64,000 bases of DNA from Agrocybe praecox (lineage: Eukaryota; Basidiomycota; Agaricomycetes; Agaricales; Agrocybaceae): assembly GCA_964017145.1 (NCBI GenBank), contig OZ024843.1, forward strand, positions 2,533,001-2,597,000, written 5' to 3'. Numbering within the stretch: the stretch's first letter is position 1; every line of letters begins with the position of its first letter. Below are positions 11,970 to 23,084 of this stretch, in pieces. Position numbers and translations under genes: made by a program. Below the pieces are notes generated by a model, which saw only the letters and a program-made list of their open reading frames with translations, was not told where the DNA came from and did not search any database.

Positions 11970-14105
11970 TTAGAAAGAGCCTATTTGGTTAGCAACGTTA
12001 AAGTCTGCATCAGTCTTTGCCCTGACTTGTTCCAGAGTAACACCTTCCGCAAGGTCAGTCAATGTCATTTCTCCTGCATGACGGTCTACTTCGAAGACAG
12101 CAAGTTCAGTGATGATCGTGCTCACGGCACGAGCGCCTGTCAGAGGTAATGAACATGTGTTAAGGACTTTGGACTTTCCATTTCTCGAGCAGTGTTCCAT
12201 GACTACTATGACTTTGGTCTTGTCCGGGTTTGATACGAGGTCCATTGCTCCGCCAATGCCTATCATAAAGCAACTAAGAAAATTACAAGAAAAAAGTCAA
12301 GAGGTGCACATGCCTTTAAGCAATTTGCCTGGAATCATAAAATTGGCAATATCTCCAACTTTAGAAACCTCCATTGCCTAAGGGCTTTTGTCAAAACAAT
12401 TCACAGTGGTTTTGAAACACCCAACTCACTCCAAGAATGGCGACATCAACATGACCACCACGAATCATAGCGAAAGATTCACTGGAATCTGAGAAGATTC
12501 GAGATTAAGTGGAGTTGTAAGGTTTCCTACGGATACACGTACCAAAAATTGAGGCTCCAGGAAGAAGAGTCACAGTCTCCTTTCCAGCATTGATCAAGTC
12601 TCTGAAGATGCATATATTAGTCACGTTAACTCTACCAAAAAAAAAACAAGGAGTTTACTCACGCATCTAGTTGCTTTTCCGTTGGGTATGGCCCCATACC
12701 AAGAATACCGTTCTCACTATGTAACCAGACTTTTACTCCGGGTTCAAGGTATTCCGGTACAAGAGTTGGCATTCCAATGCCCAGATTAACGTAATACCCG
12801 TCTTTAATCTCCTTAGCAGCACGTTTGGCAATGCGATGACGTTGAGCGATAGCAGCAGCTTTCTCCGGTGAGATGGATTTGTCTCCTTCCGATTCTCCTT
12901 CTTTCTTCGCCAAGGTGAATATCTCTATCCGTTTATCCACTGTAGCCGGGACAATACGATCTACATATATGCCAGGGACGTGAATTGCGTTGGGTGAAAT
13001 AGAACCAACAGGAACAATATTTTCGGCCTGTAAAATAAATAGGTTAAAAAGTTGTATTTCCAAGGAAGGGGGAAATAAGTTTACCTCGACAATAGTCATC
13101 TTTGCATTCTTGGCCATGACGGTGCTAAAGTTCTGAGAAGCATAGCTTATCGTGGAATATGTTATATGACGTATAGCGTTTGTATGCGAGATCTACCCAC
13201 CGGAATACACAATTTCCCACTTCATCGACTTTCCAGGCCCGCACAAAGGCAACATCTCCTGCTAAAGCAGTTTCCAGAACATAACGCTTCCCGTTTATTT
13301 CTCTGGCTTCTTTAGGTATGCCACTTAAGGCAATGCCATTGGCCGCCCCACCAGGGTTATAACGCTGAGGTATGGTGCCCTCTTCTATTGCAGTAGAAGC
13401 TCCCGTAGGTGTGAAAAATCCAGGAATACCTGCAGCGTGTGCGCGTAAACGTTCTGCCAGAGTCCCTTGGGGAACTAGCTCAAGGGTAATCTTCCCCGAG
13501 AGGTATCTCTCCTCGAAATTCTTGTTACTGTACATTGTGTAAGTCAAGGGTATGATCCTTCTGCAAGGCCTTACCTTCCGGGGTACGACGCTATGACTTT
13601 GCTGAGTTGGTTGGTGTTCAATAGTTTGTCTGATGAGAGAATTTAGGCATTGCAACCTTTCCGCAAGATTTAATGTTTCTCGCACCTAATCCTGAATCCC
13701 CACCTCCAGCATTGTTCGAAACTCCTGTAAGGTCTTTGACGTCCTTCCGTCGAGCTATAGCTCCAAGAAGGGTATCTGCATGCGACTTTCATTGATACGC
13801 GCGAATCAAGAATGTATGCGTCTATGGAAGCTGACCTGGTATTCCGGCGAGTCCAAACCCTACAAATGCAGTTGAATCAAATTTTGTCTCTATGAAGCAA
13901 CGACTTCATTCTTACCGCCACACAGTAGGACTGCCCCTGATTTGATGTCCTTGACCGCTTCATCCGCAGAGTCCCATACTTTCGACTTGTTTGGAACAGG
14001 TATATCAGTTGGAGTACTGAAGAGCCGCGAACTACCTCGAAAGGCGGTGATATAGATGACAGGTCGAAAGGAACCCGCATGCGCCCTAGACGCGCGAATG
14101 AACAT
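11970..14105 (-). CDS. Succinyl-CoA:3-ketoacid CoA-transferase, mitochondrial (SCOT)
   Basis: Transfers CoA from succinyl-CoA to acetoacetate in ketone-body use. The protein begins [16 protein letters not shown], Arg/Ser-rich and free of acidic residues like a mitochondrial presequence, then [23 protein letters not shown], the start of the alpha-like domain. [20 protein letters not shown] and [19 protein letters not shown] follow. The beta-like domain has [20 protein letters not shown] and [12 protein letters not shown], where the Glu is the catalytic residue that forms the enzyme-CoA thioester. The C-terminus reads [20 protein letters not shown]. Alpha and beta parts are fused in one chain, as in eukaryotes. 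Many small introns; both ends are clear. Its promoter is shared with the helicase gene to the right. Confidence 0.94.
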
Positions 14106-14420
14106 GATGGAACAATATATCTAATTTGTTGCCCCCTCGTTTTCGTTATATAGGGAGCCTTTGAGATGAATGGGAAAAGAGGGGAGATCCGGACGTGAGA
14201 AGATACACAAGCGGGGCGGGGACGACAAGATCGGCAAAGGAATATGAGCAGATTCCGATCCGTATGTATGTTGATATCAGCGTGTGCGGCACCGGCCTAG
14301 TGACTCTTGGAGATCCAATAATAAAAATACGCGTCTTTCTTCTCTTCTATACCATCTTCAATCTCTTTTCAACAACCTTTGCCAAAATAATAAGACAATC
14401 TTATAACTGGACAATCAAAA
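14106..14420. promoter_or_regulatory. Divergent promoter region (SCOT / Slh1-like)
   Basis: The 315 bp between two opposite start codons serve both genes. A weak AT-rich stretch (AATAATAAAAATA near 14317-14329) lies about 100 bp upstream of the helicase ATG. Confidence 0.45.
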
Positions 14421-17400
14421 ATGCCAGATATCTTGAATTACCTCGATGGATTGCTTGGATCTTCAGAAAGTGGAGGCATCAGGAGCGATACCGCGGAATG
14501 GACGCGGTTAGTTGAACCTGCTCTGAAAATAATGCTGATTTACACTTACCTGCTTTAAGCGCCGCCGCCGAGGTTTCTAGACATGTGTTGAGGGGTGAAA
14601 AAGACGATGAAATTCCATGGGACCAATGTTATCCTTGGGAAGATACTGTCTTGGATCTTTATCGTCCTGACCCATCTGCATCGAATAGTGCTGATAGTTG
14701 GTTACTATCTACTCTACGGTGGTACGCGGCTTTAACTTTAATCACTCTCAAGACCTGCTGTAGCTCATGTTTTCTTATCAGCAAGGCTGATGAAGGCCAG
14801 ATTATACAGTTACTGTTGTCAATCCTGTCTTCGCATAGAACAAACGATGAAATATCTGAGGAACTCGCAGAGCTGCTGGGATACGACGAAATAGAGTTGG
14901 TTATGTATATTCTCGACAATCGTTCGTCAGCCAAGAAGGAGGTACGCGTCTTAACTTCCTCTTCAGTGTACTTGGACTGATGTTAAGGACAAAGCTCAGT
15001 AATTACATATCACCACCAGTAGAACCGGTATTGCCACCAGTGTCTCAAATAAAGCAAAAGAAACGTATGTCGTTAAATATATTTCGACCGTCTACACAAG
15101 CGCTTATAGGTTGCAGCTGAAGCCAACGATTTCTCCCGTGAAAGTGCACGACAGCGAATGCAGCGACAATTTGAGGAGAACGCGTCGCGTCCTTTGTTTT
15201 CTGGAGTGGAGGTGAGATGCGTTCATCCTCATACTCCATCACGATTGGGGAGTTAATCCTGGAATATAGCATCCTGTTGAAGAAGTCCTGCCCCACGTTT
15301 ACTCATCAAGTGGTGTTGCTCAAGGCAACATGATATCTCAATTGGGTTCGAAGTACATGTTGCCCCTTGGAACTTTGAGAAACACATACGAGGTGCTGGT
15401 ACACATTTCAGGTTTCCTTGCCGTAATCTGATAAACCTTTTAGGAGTACGAAGAAGTCATAATTCCGCCTGCTAGGCCAGTACCTCCTAAAGCATCGGAA
15501 CGTCTGATCTCTATAGCAGAGCTCGATACCTTAGTGAAGGGAAGCTTTCCAGTATGTGGCTTCATATTGGCAATGTCCGCCTAAAGCTGACATATAATCG
15601 AAAGAATTACACATCGCTTAATCGAATACAATCCATTGTATATCCTACAGCCTACGGGACAAACGAAAACTTGCTAATATGCGGTAAGCTCACGTTTGCT
15701 ATATACCTGTTAGCAATTCTGACAGTTAAGTAAAGCTCCTACTGGTGCCGTTAGTGTACCATGTCATACCGCCCTTTCTCTGTCTAAGAATAATACTAGG
15801 GAAAAACTGACGTCGCTATGCTCACGATCTTGAGGACTATCGACCAACATAGAATACGCAACATGTCTCAGGACACTCCAGTTCCACAGACCATCGACAA
15901 AAACGCCTTCAAGATTATCTACGTGTAAGTAGCACTTGATCTGATCTTACCTGTATACTCTGTTGGCCTAATAACCCGCTCAGAGCCCCGATGAAGGCCC
16001 TTGCTTCTGAAATTGTCAGAAAATTGGGTAAACGTTTGAAATGGCTTTCAATTGAAGTCCGGGAGTTGACAGGTAAGCTTTACGCCCCAATTGATCTTCG
16101 TCTTGTAATTTCTTACATACCACAGGTGATATGCAGCTGACAAAAGCTGAAATTGCGCAGACACAAATAATTGTTACGACACCAGAGAAATGGGATGTAG
16201 TCACCCGGAAGCCTACAGGAGAAGGAGAACTTGCGTCGGTATGGCCAGAGCTTTTTCTGATATGTGTGGTCTCATGAATTTCACAAGAGTCTGAAACTCT
16301 TGATTATCGATGAAGTACACCTGTTGAATGAAGAAAGAGGAGCCGTCATAGAAACCATTGTAGCGAGAACTTTGCGACAGGTAAAAAGCTGAAACTTGTA
16401 TATAGATATATTGGTCGCTGAACGGGGCGATTTTAGGTGGAGTCAAGTCAATCTATGATTCGAATTGTTGGGTTGAGTGCAACCCTTCCGAACTATAGAG
16501 ATGTTGGGGAATTCTTATGGTGAGAAATATTCGATGACATGCGTAATCTCTCTTATAACAAATTGCTTTTAGCGTCTCAAAATACAAGGGCCTATTTTAC
16601 TTCGACTCATCGTTCCGACCTGTTCCTCTGGAACAACATTTCTTAGGCATAAAAGGCAAACCCGGGAGCCTTCAGTCACGCAAGAACCTAGACGAAGTCA
16701 CTTTCCGAAAAGTATCAGAACTGGTAGCGGATGGTCATCAGGTTATGGTGTTTGTTCATGCTCGCAAAGAAACGGTCAAGGCTGCAACCAGTCTCCGTGA
16801 AATGTCTGTACTCGAAGGAAATGAAGAACATTTCAGCTGTGAAGACAATCCTCAATGGTCCCTTTTCCGCCGGCAGATTGGAGAATCTAGGAATAAAGAA
16901 ATGAAGCAACTATTTGATTGCGGCTTTGGCATACATCACGCTGGAATGCTTCGCACTGATAGGAATATGATGGAAAGAATGTTTGAGGCGAGGGCCATCA
17001 AGGTAAGCCGTGAATATCTTACGCGGGAAGTTGGTCTCATAATATACGCTTTAATTAAAGGTTTTATGCTGTACTGCAACTTTGGCATGGGGTGTCAATT
17101 TACCCGCACATGCAGGCAAGCATTTCCGGGCCTGTGGTCCGACCGATTATAATGTTTATCTTATCCGATTTAGTTATCATCAAAGGGACCCAGGTTTATG
17201 ATAGTGCAAAAGGAAAGTTTGTGGATCTCTCCGTTCTCGATGTCCTGCAAGTTTTTGGTCGTGCGGGACGGCCTGGACTTGAGAGTAGCGGAGAAGGATA
17301 TATTTGCACGACCGACGATAAACTAACGCACTATCTTGATGCTGTGACCTCCTCTGTGAGTGCCGCTCGATAAATCTATGATTTCTATGCTGACTCACTT

Positions 17401-20400
17401 CCTAGGTCCCCATTGAATCCCAGCAAGTAATGCCTCGAATTTATATAATTATTTGACTCAATAGTATTTTTCAGGTTCCAAGCCGGCCTTATGGATTCCT
17501 TAAATGCTGAAATTGCCTTAGGAACTGTAGCCAATGTAAGAGATGCTGTCCAGTGGCTTGGGTACACGTACCTTTTCGTCAGAATGAGAATGAACCCATT
17601 TATCTATGGTACATATACCTTACTCCATCCATCTGCTGCCGATCTTGCTGACTATATTTATGAAGGCATTGCACGGGATTCGGTTGAAGATGATCCTCAA
17701 TTAGGCGGCAAAAGAACAGAATTGATTGTCATTGCAGCCCAAAGGCTAGCAGATGCTCGAATGATTACTTACGACAAACAGCATGGTAACTTCCAGATAT
17801 CCGATTTGGGAAGAATCGCGGCAAAATATTATATTCGACATACGTCAATAGAAATATTCAATAAGGAATTCCGTCCCAAAATGTCAGAAGCAGACGTTTT
17901 GGCCATGCTTAGTATGAGTACAGAGGTACGACCATAACAATCTTCTTTTACAAAGACTTACTTGCGGTGTATAGTTCGAGCAACTTCAAATAAGGGAAAA
18001 CGAGATTCCAGAACTTGAACAGATCATGGAACGTGCCCCGTGTGATGTAAAGGTGCTCAACTTTTTGATATCGCTTTTTGCCATGTTTTTTTACACCTTC
18101 TAAAGGGTAAAACCGATACCAGTGCAGGCAAAGTTAATATCCTGATACAAGGATATATCTCGCGGGAGATGGTGGAAGATTTTGCTTTGGTCTCCGACAT
18201 GGCATATGCAGCTCAGAATGGCGGTCGTATTGTCCGAGCGCTCCTCGAAATCGCTATAAGCAAGAAGTGCGCAAATGCGACGTCTGTTTTGATGAACATA
18301 AGTAAAGCCATCGAGACTAGAATGTGGTCATTCGACCATCCCTTAAAGCAGTTCCACCTGAAGCCAGAAACGTTGTTCTCCATTGAAAGATGGGCCGACG
18401 ACGTACCGATATCCGAGCTAGTCGAGCTGGACGCTGGCAGCTTAGGAAGTCTAGTTCATCTTAACGAACATCACGGACAGGCCATACTCAATGCCGCGAA
18501 GCAATTCCCTGCCGTGAGGATCGCATATACACTACAGCCATTAACTGCGGATGTTCTCAAGATTTCCCTTGCAATTGCCCGTGCATTCGAATGGAACACT
18601 AAGGTTCATGGTACAAGTGAACCGTTCTGGATATGGATTGAAGGCATGGATGGACTGAACATCCTCCAACTTTCCCATGTAATCTTCCATCAGAATAGCG
18701 AGTCCTTGAAAACCGACTTTCATATCCCTATCCCAAATGGCCAGCCACCCGAGTATGTAACTATTCGTGTAATTTCAGAGCGTTGGGTAGGAGCAGAAGA
18801 CACGATTACAGTATCACTGGACTCTTTGGTGATGCCTGAGCCTCCACTCCCGCCAAACCCTGTCTTGAATTTACCATTTTTATCAATTGATGAATTGCAG
18901 CCTTCTTTCATCAAGGACCTGTTCATCCGCCGTCTTCGTACTCTGAACGTTTTGCAAACACATGCATACTGGAACTTCATGTTTAACAAATCCAATTCCC
19001 TGTTGTCTGCTCCAGCAGGAAGTGGTAAATCAACGTTGGCACGGATGGCCGTGTGGTACGTCTGCCATTTCCTCGCTCCAATGCCATTTTAACACGTCTT
19101 AACGCATTAGGAATACCATATTGAAGGCAACTAACAGCTGGGTTTTAGTGGTGGCCCCGACAAAGATTGCCGCTTTAGAGATAATTTCTGAGTTTCGCAG
19201 CGATTACCACGGCAATGAAGTCCTTATAGAATATGGAGATAATACCAGGGGCCTCTTCTCGTCCACACAGAGGCGTGCAATTCGGGTTGTAGCTGCAGAA
19301 AAACTCCTGCAGGCCCTGACTTCTAACCTTCGATTCCATCACTCGTCCGGTCTCCACCTGGTGTTATGTGAAGCGCTCGAACAAATGGATCCCACTTACG
19401 AGCTAGGGATATCATTATTACGCCTATCAACTCAATCCATCCCTGTTCGATTTATTGGAATTTCTGGGTCAATAAACGACAGCGCTGACTTGGCGAGATG
19501 GCTAAGTGTCGATGAAATGGCGGCTCACAGTTTCCGCCCACAAGACCGAGACCAATCACTTGTTACAACGCGTCAGACTTTCTCGATACCCTACTCGAAT
19601 TCTCTGTTCAAAGCCATGGCTAAACCAGCACACCGTGCCGTACAAGATGCCCCACCAGGGTCTCAAGCAATTGTATTTGTCCCATCTCGCGGTCAATGTC
19701 GCTCAATAGCTCTTGATCTGATCACGAGATGCACTTTGGAGATGGAAACGGGCAGAGGATATATCTCCGAGCTTATTTCTGACGACTTGGTTGGAGATTA
19801 TTGCGCAAGGTTCCAGGATACGAGTCTGCTAGACTTTGTACAGAAGGGTGTTGGATTTTTTCATCCAGGAATTCCGAAGAACGACCGTAACCTGATGTTG
19901 GAGATGTTTGCCGAAGAGATCATCCGCGTACTTGTCGTTCCAAAGGACTCGTGCTGGAGTTTGCCAACCCGCGCGGCGGTCGTCGTCGTCATGGGTACTC
20001 AGTATGCACACGTTGAAGAAGCTGGCGGTATCCGAGAAATTAGGGATTACAGCTTGACTGAAGTCGTCAGAATGCAAAGTCGGGCGATCCAACAATCAGC
20101 AACTGGGCATTTCTATCTTTTTTGTCAATCGGAGTCATTAGAGATCTATTCCAGATTCCTCGAGGAAGGTCTTCCATTGGAATCACAACTCCTTGATAGC
20201 CAGGTTCTCCGAAATTGGGTCCAATCTGTGTATTCTTCTGAAGCCGACAAACAACAGATTGTGGATGCACTCTCTTTCACGCTCTTGTCGCAAAGGGTAA
20301 TCAGTAACCCATCTTATTACAACTTCACTGAACGCGATCGGGCAGAGAACCTGTCCTACATCACAGACCAGTGCGTAAGCTATGTGAGTAGCCAGGCAAA

Positions 20401-20425
20401 GGAGCGTGGCGAGGACAAGTTATAA
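14421..20425 (+). CDS. SLH1: Slh1/ASCC3-like Ski2-family RNA helicase with degenerate second cassette
   Basis: Slh1/ASCC3 helicases split collided ribosomes in the ribosome-quality-control trigger complex. The first cassette is complete: Walker A APTGAGKT (over two short introns near 15690-15800), DEVH box ([15 protein letters not shown]), SAT motif (GLSATLPNY), [15 protein letters not shown] and [11 protein letters not shown] winged helix and one Sec63 domain follow ([30 protein letters not shown], to about 18880). The second cassette keeps Walker A ([10 protein letters not shown]) but has CEAL where DExH is expected ([11 protein letters not shown]), SGS for SAT, and MQSRA for the arginine-finger motif. 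The protein stops at 20423-20425, where the second winged helix should pass into a second Sec63 domain; none is present. About 1,500-1,600 residues and many introns. It might be a lineage paralogue rather than the only Slh1. Confidence 0.88.
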
Positions 20426-20500
20426 TGGTGTTGTAATTTATTGCCGTCGCTCTAAAATCTATTCAAAAGTATGATAAAAATAAGAGTACGATTTGCGTCA

Positions 20501-22327
20501 CTACTTGAGGTATTGCTTCAATTTCTGGAAGCGTTGCGCAGCAGCGCGTAGTGTGTCAACATCTTTGCAGAAGGCGAATCTTGCGTAAGCTTCTCCAATG
20601 TTTGCGTGTTCTTCACAGTAGAACTTGGAAAGAAAGAAAAAGAAGAAAAAAGGATCAATAATTGCAGCAAATAACGTCATAATAACGACATTACCTCGCT
20701 AACGGGAATGGAGGATACACCAATCTCTTTGGCGATAAACCAGCAAGCTCTAAAGGTCGATCAGTACGGGGGGGGGGGCAATATCAAGAAGCAAACTAAC
20801 CGGAAATCACGTCCGCGTCCCAAGACACTTTCGGGGAACGGATAATCTTCAGGGAATCCTACTTTTGAGATATCCTTCAGACAAGACTATTAGCTATGAC
20901 TAGAAGCGCTGATAGAAAACAGTATTCACAAGTAACACAAAGTAGCTGCCTTCTGGATGGGTATATTTCAGACCGAGTTGGTTGAATGTGTCAGTGAGGA
21001 TGGCTCGACGTTCTTCATATTCAGCTAGTTGGGTCTCGAAAAACTTGCGCTCTTTCGCTTGTTCCAATCCGGCCGCACTGGCTTCCTGAAGGGGAGAGTT
21101 GGTGCAGAACACAATACGGGTGCTAGCTGCCAAAGTGGGCTGAATGATTGACTTGGGGCCGATAAGCCATCCAATTCGCCATCCCGTCGCAGCGAAGGCC
21201 TCTGAAATTTGATATGTTTAGAGATCTCAATCCTTTGATGTCGGGGCAAATCCCTACTTACTGCCGGCTGAACCAACTGTCACAGTGCGGTCCCACATGC
21301 CGGGAAGATTGGCAATACGGATGTGCTCTTTTCCATCAAAGACCAGGCAATCGTACTTGATAGGTCAGATATGTTAGCATTCTACATCAGTAAAAATAAC
21401 CCATAATAATCACATACCACTTCGTCAGCCATCACCATAAGATTAGACTCTTCAGCGATGGCTGCAATGGCCTCCAGTTCGGCCTTGGTGAAGACCTTGC
21501 CAACAGGGTTATGAGGAGTGTTCACAATAATCATCTTGGTGCGAGGAGTAACAGAACGTCTGTCATAGTAAATTAGAAATTTTCATTGTTTAGAACGAGG
21601 AGAATAGACACCTGAGTTCCTCGAAATCGATAGTCCAGTCATTGCTGGTAGGTTTCTCGATAGAATCAGAGGGGGGATGGAGGGGGACATAAACGGGCTT
21701 TCCGCCATTGAATGTGACTGAAGGAAGGTATTGATCGAAGAAGGGTTCAAACATGATCACTTCGTCGCCCTGTTCCAGGAATGCGGTGAAAACAGAGTAT
21801 TGCCCTGATCAAGTGGGTTGATTGAGGGATAGAAATAAACGGGATACACGAACTGACACACCTTCATTTGCTCCACTAGTTACAAGAATTTCAGACTCTA
21901 CGTCAAGATCTCTATTCAATTGGGGACCATAGAAGGATTTGATTGCTTCGCGAAGGCGAATGCGGCCTCTTGGATGAGAATAATGGTTTGGCGCAACTTG
22001 CTTCAAAGCCTCATCTGCTGCATCTGTGACCCATTTCGGAGGCGAAAAGTTCATATAACCTTGTCCGAGATTAATACAATCTGCAGGTAAATTGGCGGCA
22101 CTGAAAGCGATATAAGCAAATAGACAGAGACATATATACAAAACATGCCTGAAGATAGTCCAAACGTCAAGTGCGAGAGCTCTTCCTTCTCTCAGGCGTG
22201 AAGAAAAAGGGATCAAGTTAGTTCGGTCGCTATTGCGGGTTGCACTTGACATTATGGTCTTGGAAAGAAGTAGTGGTTTAAGATTGAAAAGACGCGCCCT
22301 TTGAAATTTATTAAAATACAGGAGCAT
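20501..22327 (-). CDS. BNA3: Kynurenine aminotransferase / cysteine-S-conjugate beta-lyase type (BNA3-like)
   Basis: A PLP fold-type I transaminase that converts kynurenine to kynurenic acid. Seen: INLGQGYMNFSPPKWV, YSHPRGRIRLREAI, LVTSGANEG, then VGSAGKAFAATGWRIGW, where the Lys is the PLP anchor and its codon is split by an intron (21202-21261). THPEGSYFVL and a C-terminal HANIGEAYARFAFCKD follow. The first ATG (22327) gives a 25-residue basic, acid-free leader (MLLYFNKFQRARLFNLKPLL). A second ATG at 22252 gives MSSATRNSDRTN. This suggests mitochondrial and cytosolic forms. An intron must be removed between EGRALALDVW and SAANLPADC. The 3' end lies only 75 bp from the convergent helicase stop. 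One intron holds a G11 run (20768-20778, + strand). Confidence 0.92.
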
Positions 22328-23084
22328 GTCATGTCCGATTGATCAGTCGGACAATCGGACACGCTCGGCGCGTGAACGAAACTATATTGTTTGTCCCTGA
22401 GTCGTCGGGCACTGCCACCACATGCCTTTTCCAAGTTGTTCTCTTTTATCCGACGATTGTTGTCTATTGACCAAGCCATCATTGGTTGCTACTCATTGGT
22501 CCTTTTTCCTTCTTCTTTTCTTATCGACGACCTTCTTGCACGTTGCGCTATCATACCTATTTTTTTCATTGGATCATCACCCCTCACGGTCTTTGCTCTC
22601 CTGTCCTCTGGGTGCTATACGGTGCCTAATTTTAATGTTTTTTTACTGGAACTGCCTCCCCGAATCTCATCCGTACCAAACCGAATCTTTTCCGCACCAA
22701 TCCTTGGTACTTAACTTTCGTGGGGCAAAATTCGGAGGCACTTGCGCTCATGTCGACAAGCTTATCTCAGCATGGCGATACTTGATCGATATAGGCTTCT
22801 TTAACGCGGTAATCTATGCATTCACTGCTGCATGAGGTTGTTCCGAATATCTAAAGTCATTGAACCGAAAGGCTCATGTGCTGTTGGACTCGTAGAATGA
22901 TCCAAGAAAATAAGCCTGAGCAGCTCGCGCGCTCGATCATCTTGCAATTGAATCCAGAGATTCTAAAGCACCCCATGGAGATTAGACGAAAACATATCTT
23001 TTGCTCCCTGGACAATCTAATAAAGAGACGCAAAGGTTTTCGCTCAAGTTCATTATCCAAGTTGTTTTTTCCTCTCTCCCAACA
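22328..23084. promoter_or_regulatory. Divergent promoter region (BNA3-like / ferric reductase)
   Basis: The 757 bp between opposite start codons hold pyrimidine-rich stretches (22490-22580, CT-rich). Two open frames of 107 and 137 codons here look like low-complexity artefacts. A GATAA core is present near 22763 (as TTATC), but no full iron-regulator consensus is seen. Confidence 0.45.

Noticed and set aside
20768..20778. G11 run as a functional quadruplex
   Set aside because: A single homopolymer inside an intron; no set of four separate G-tracts.
22391..22835. Two overlapping + strand frames of 107 and 137 codons
   Set aside because: CT-rich promoter sequence between two divergent genes; the Ser/Leu/Phe-rich products match nothing and have no splice partners.
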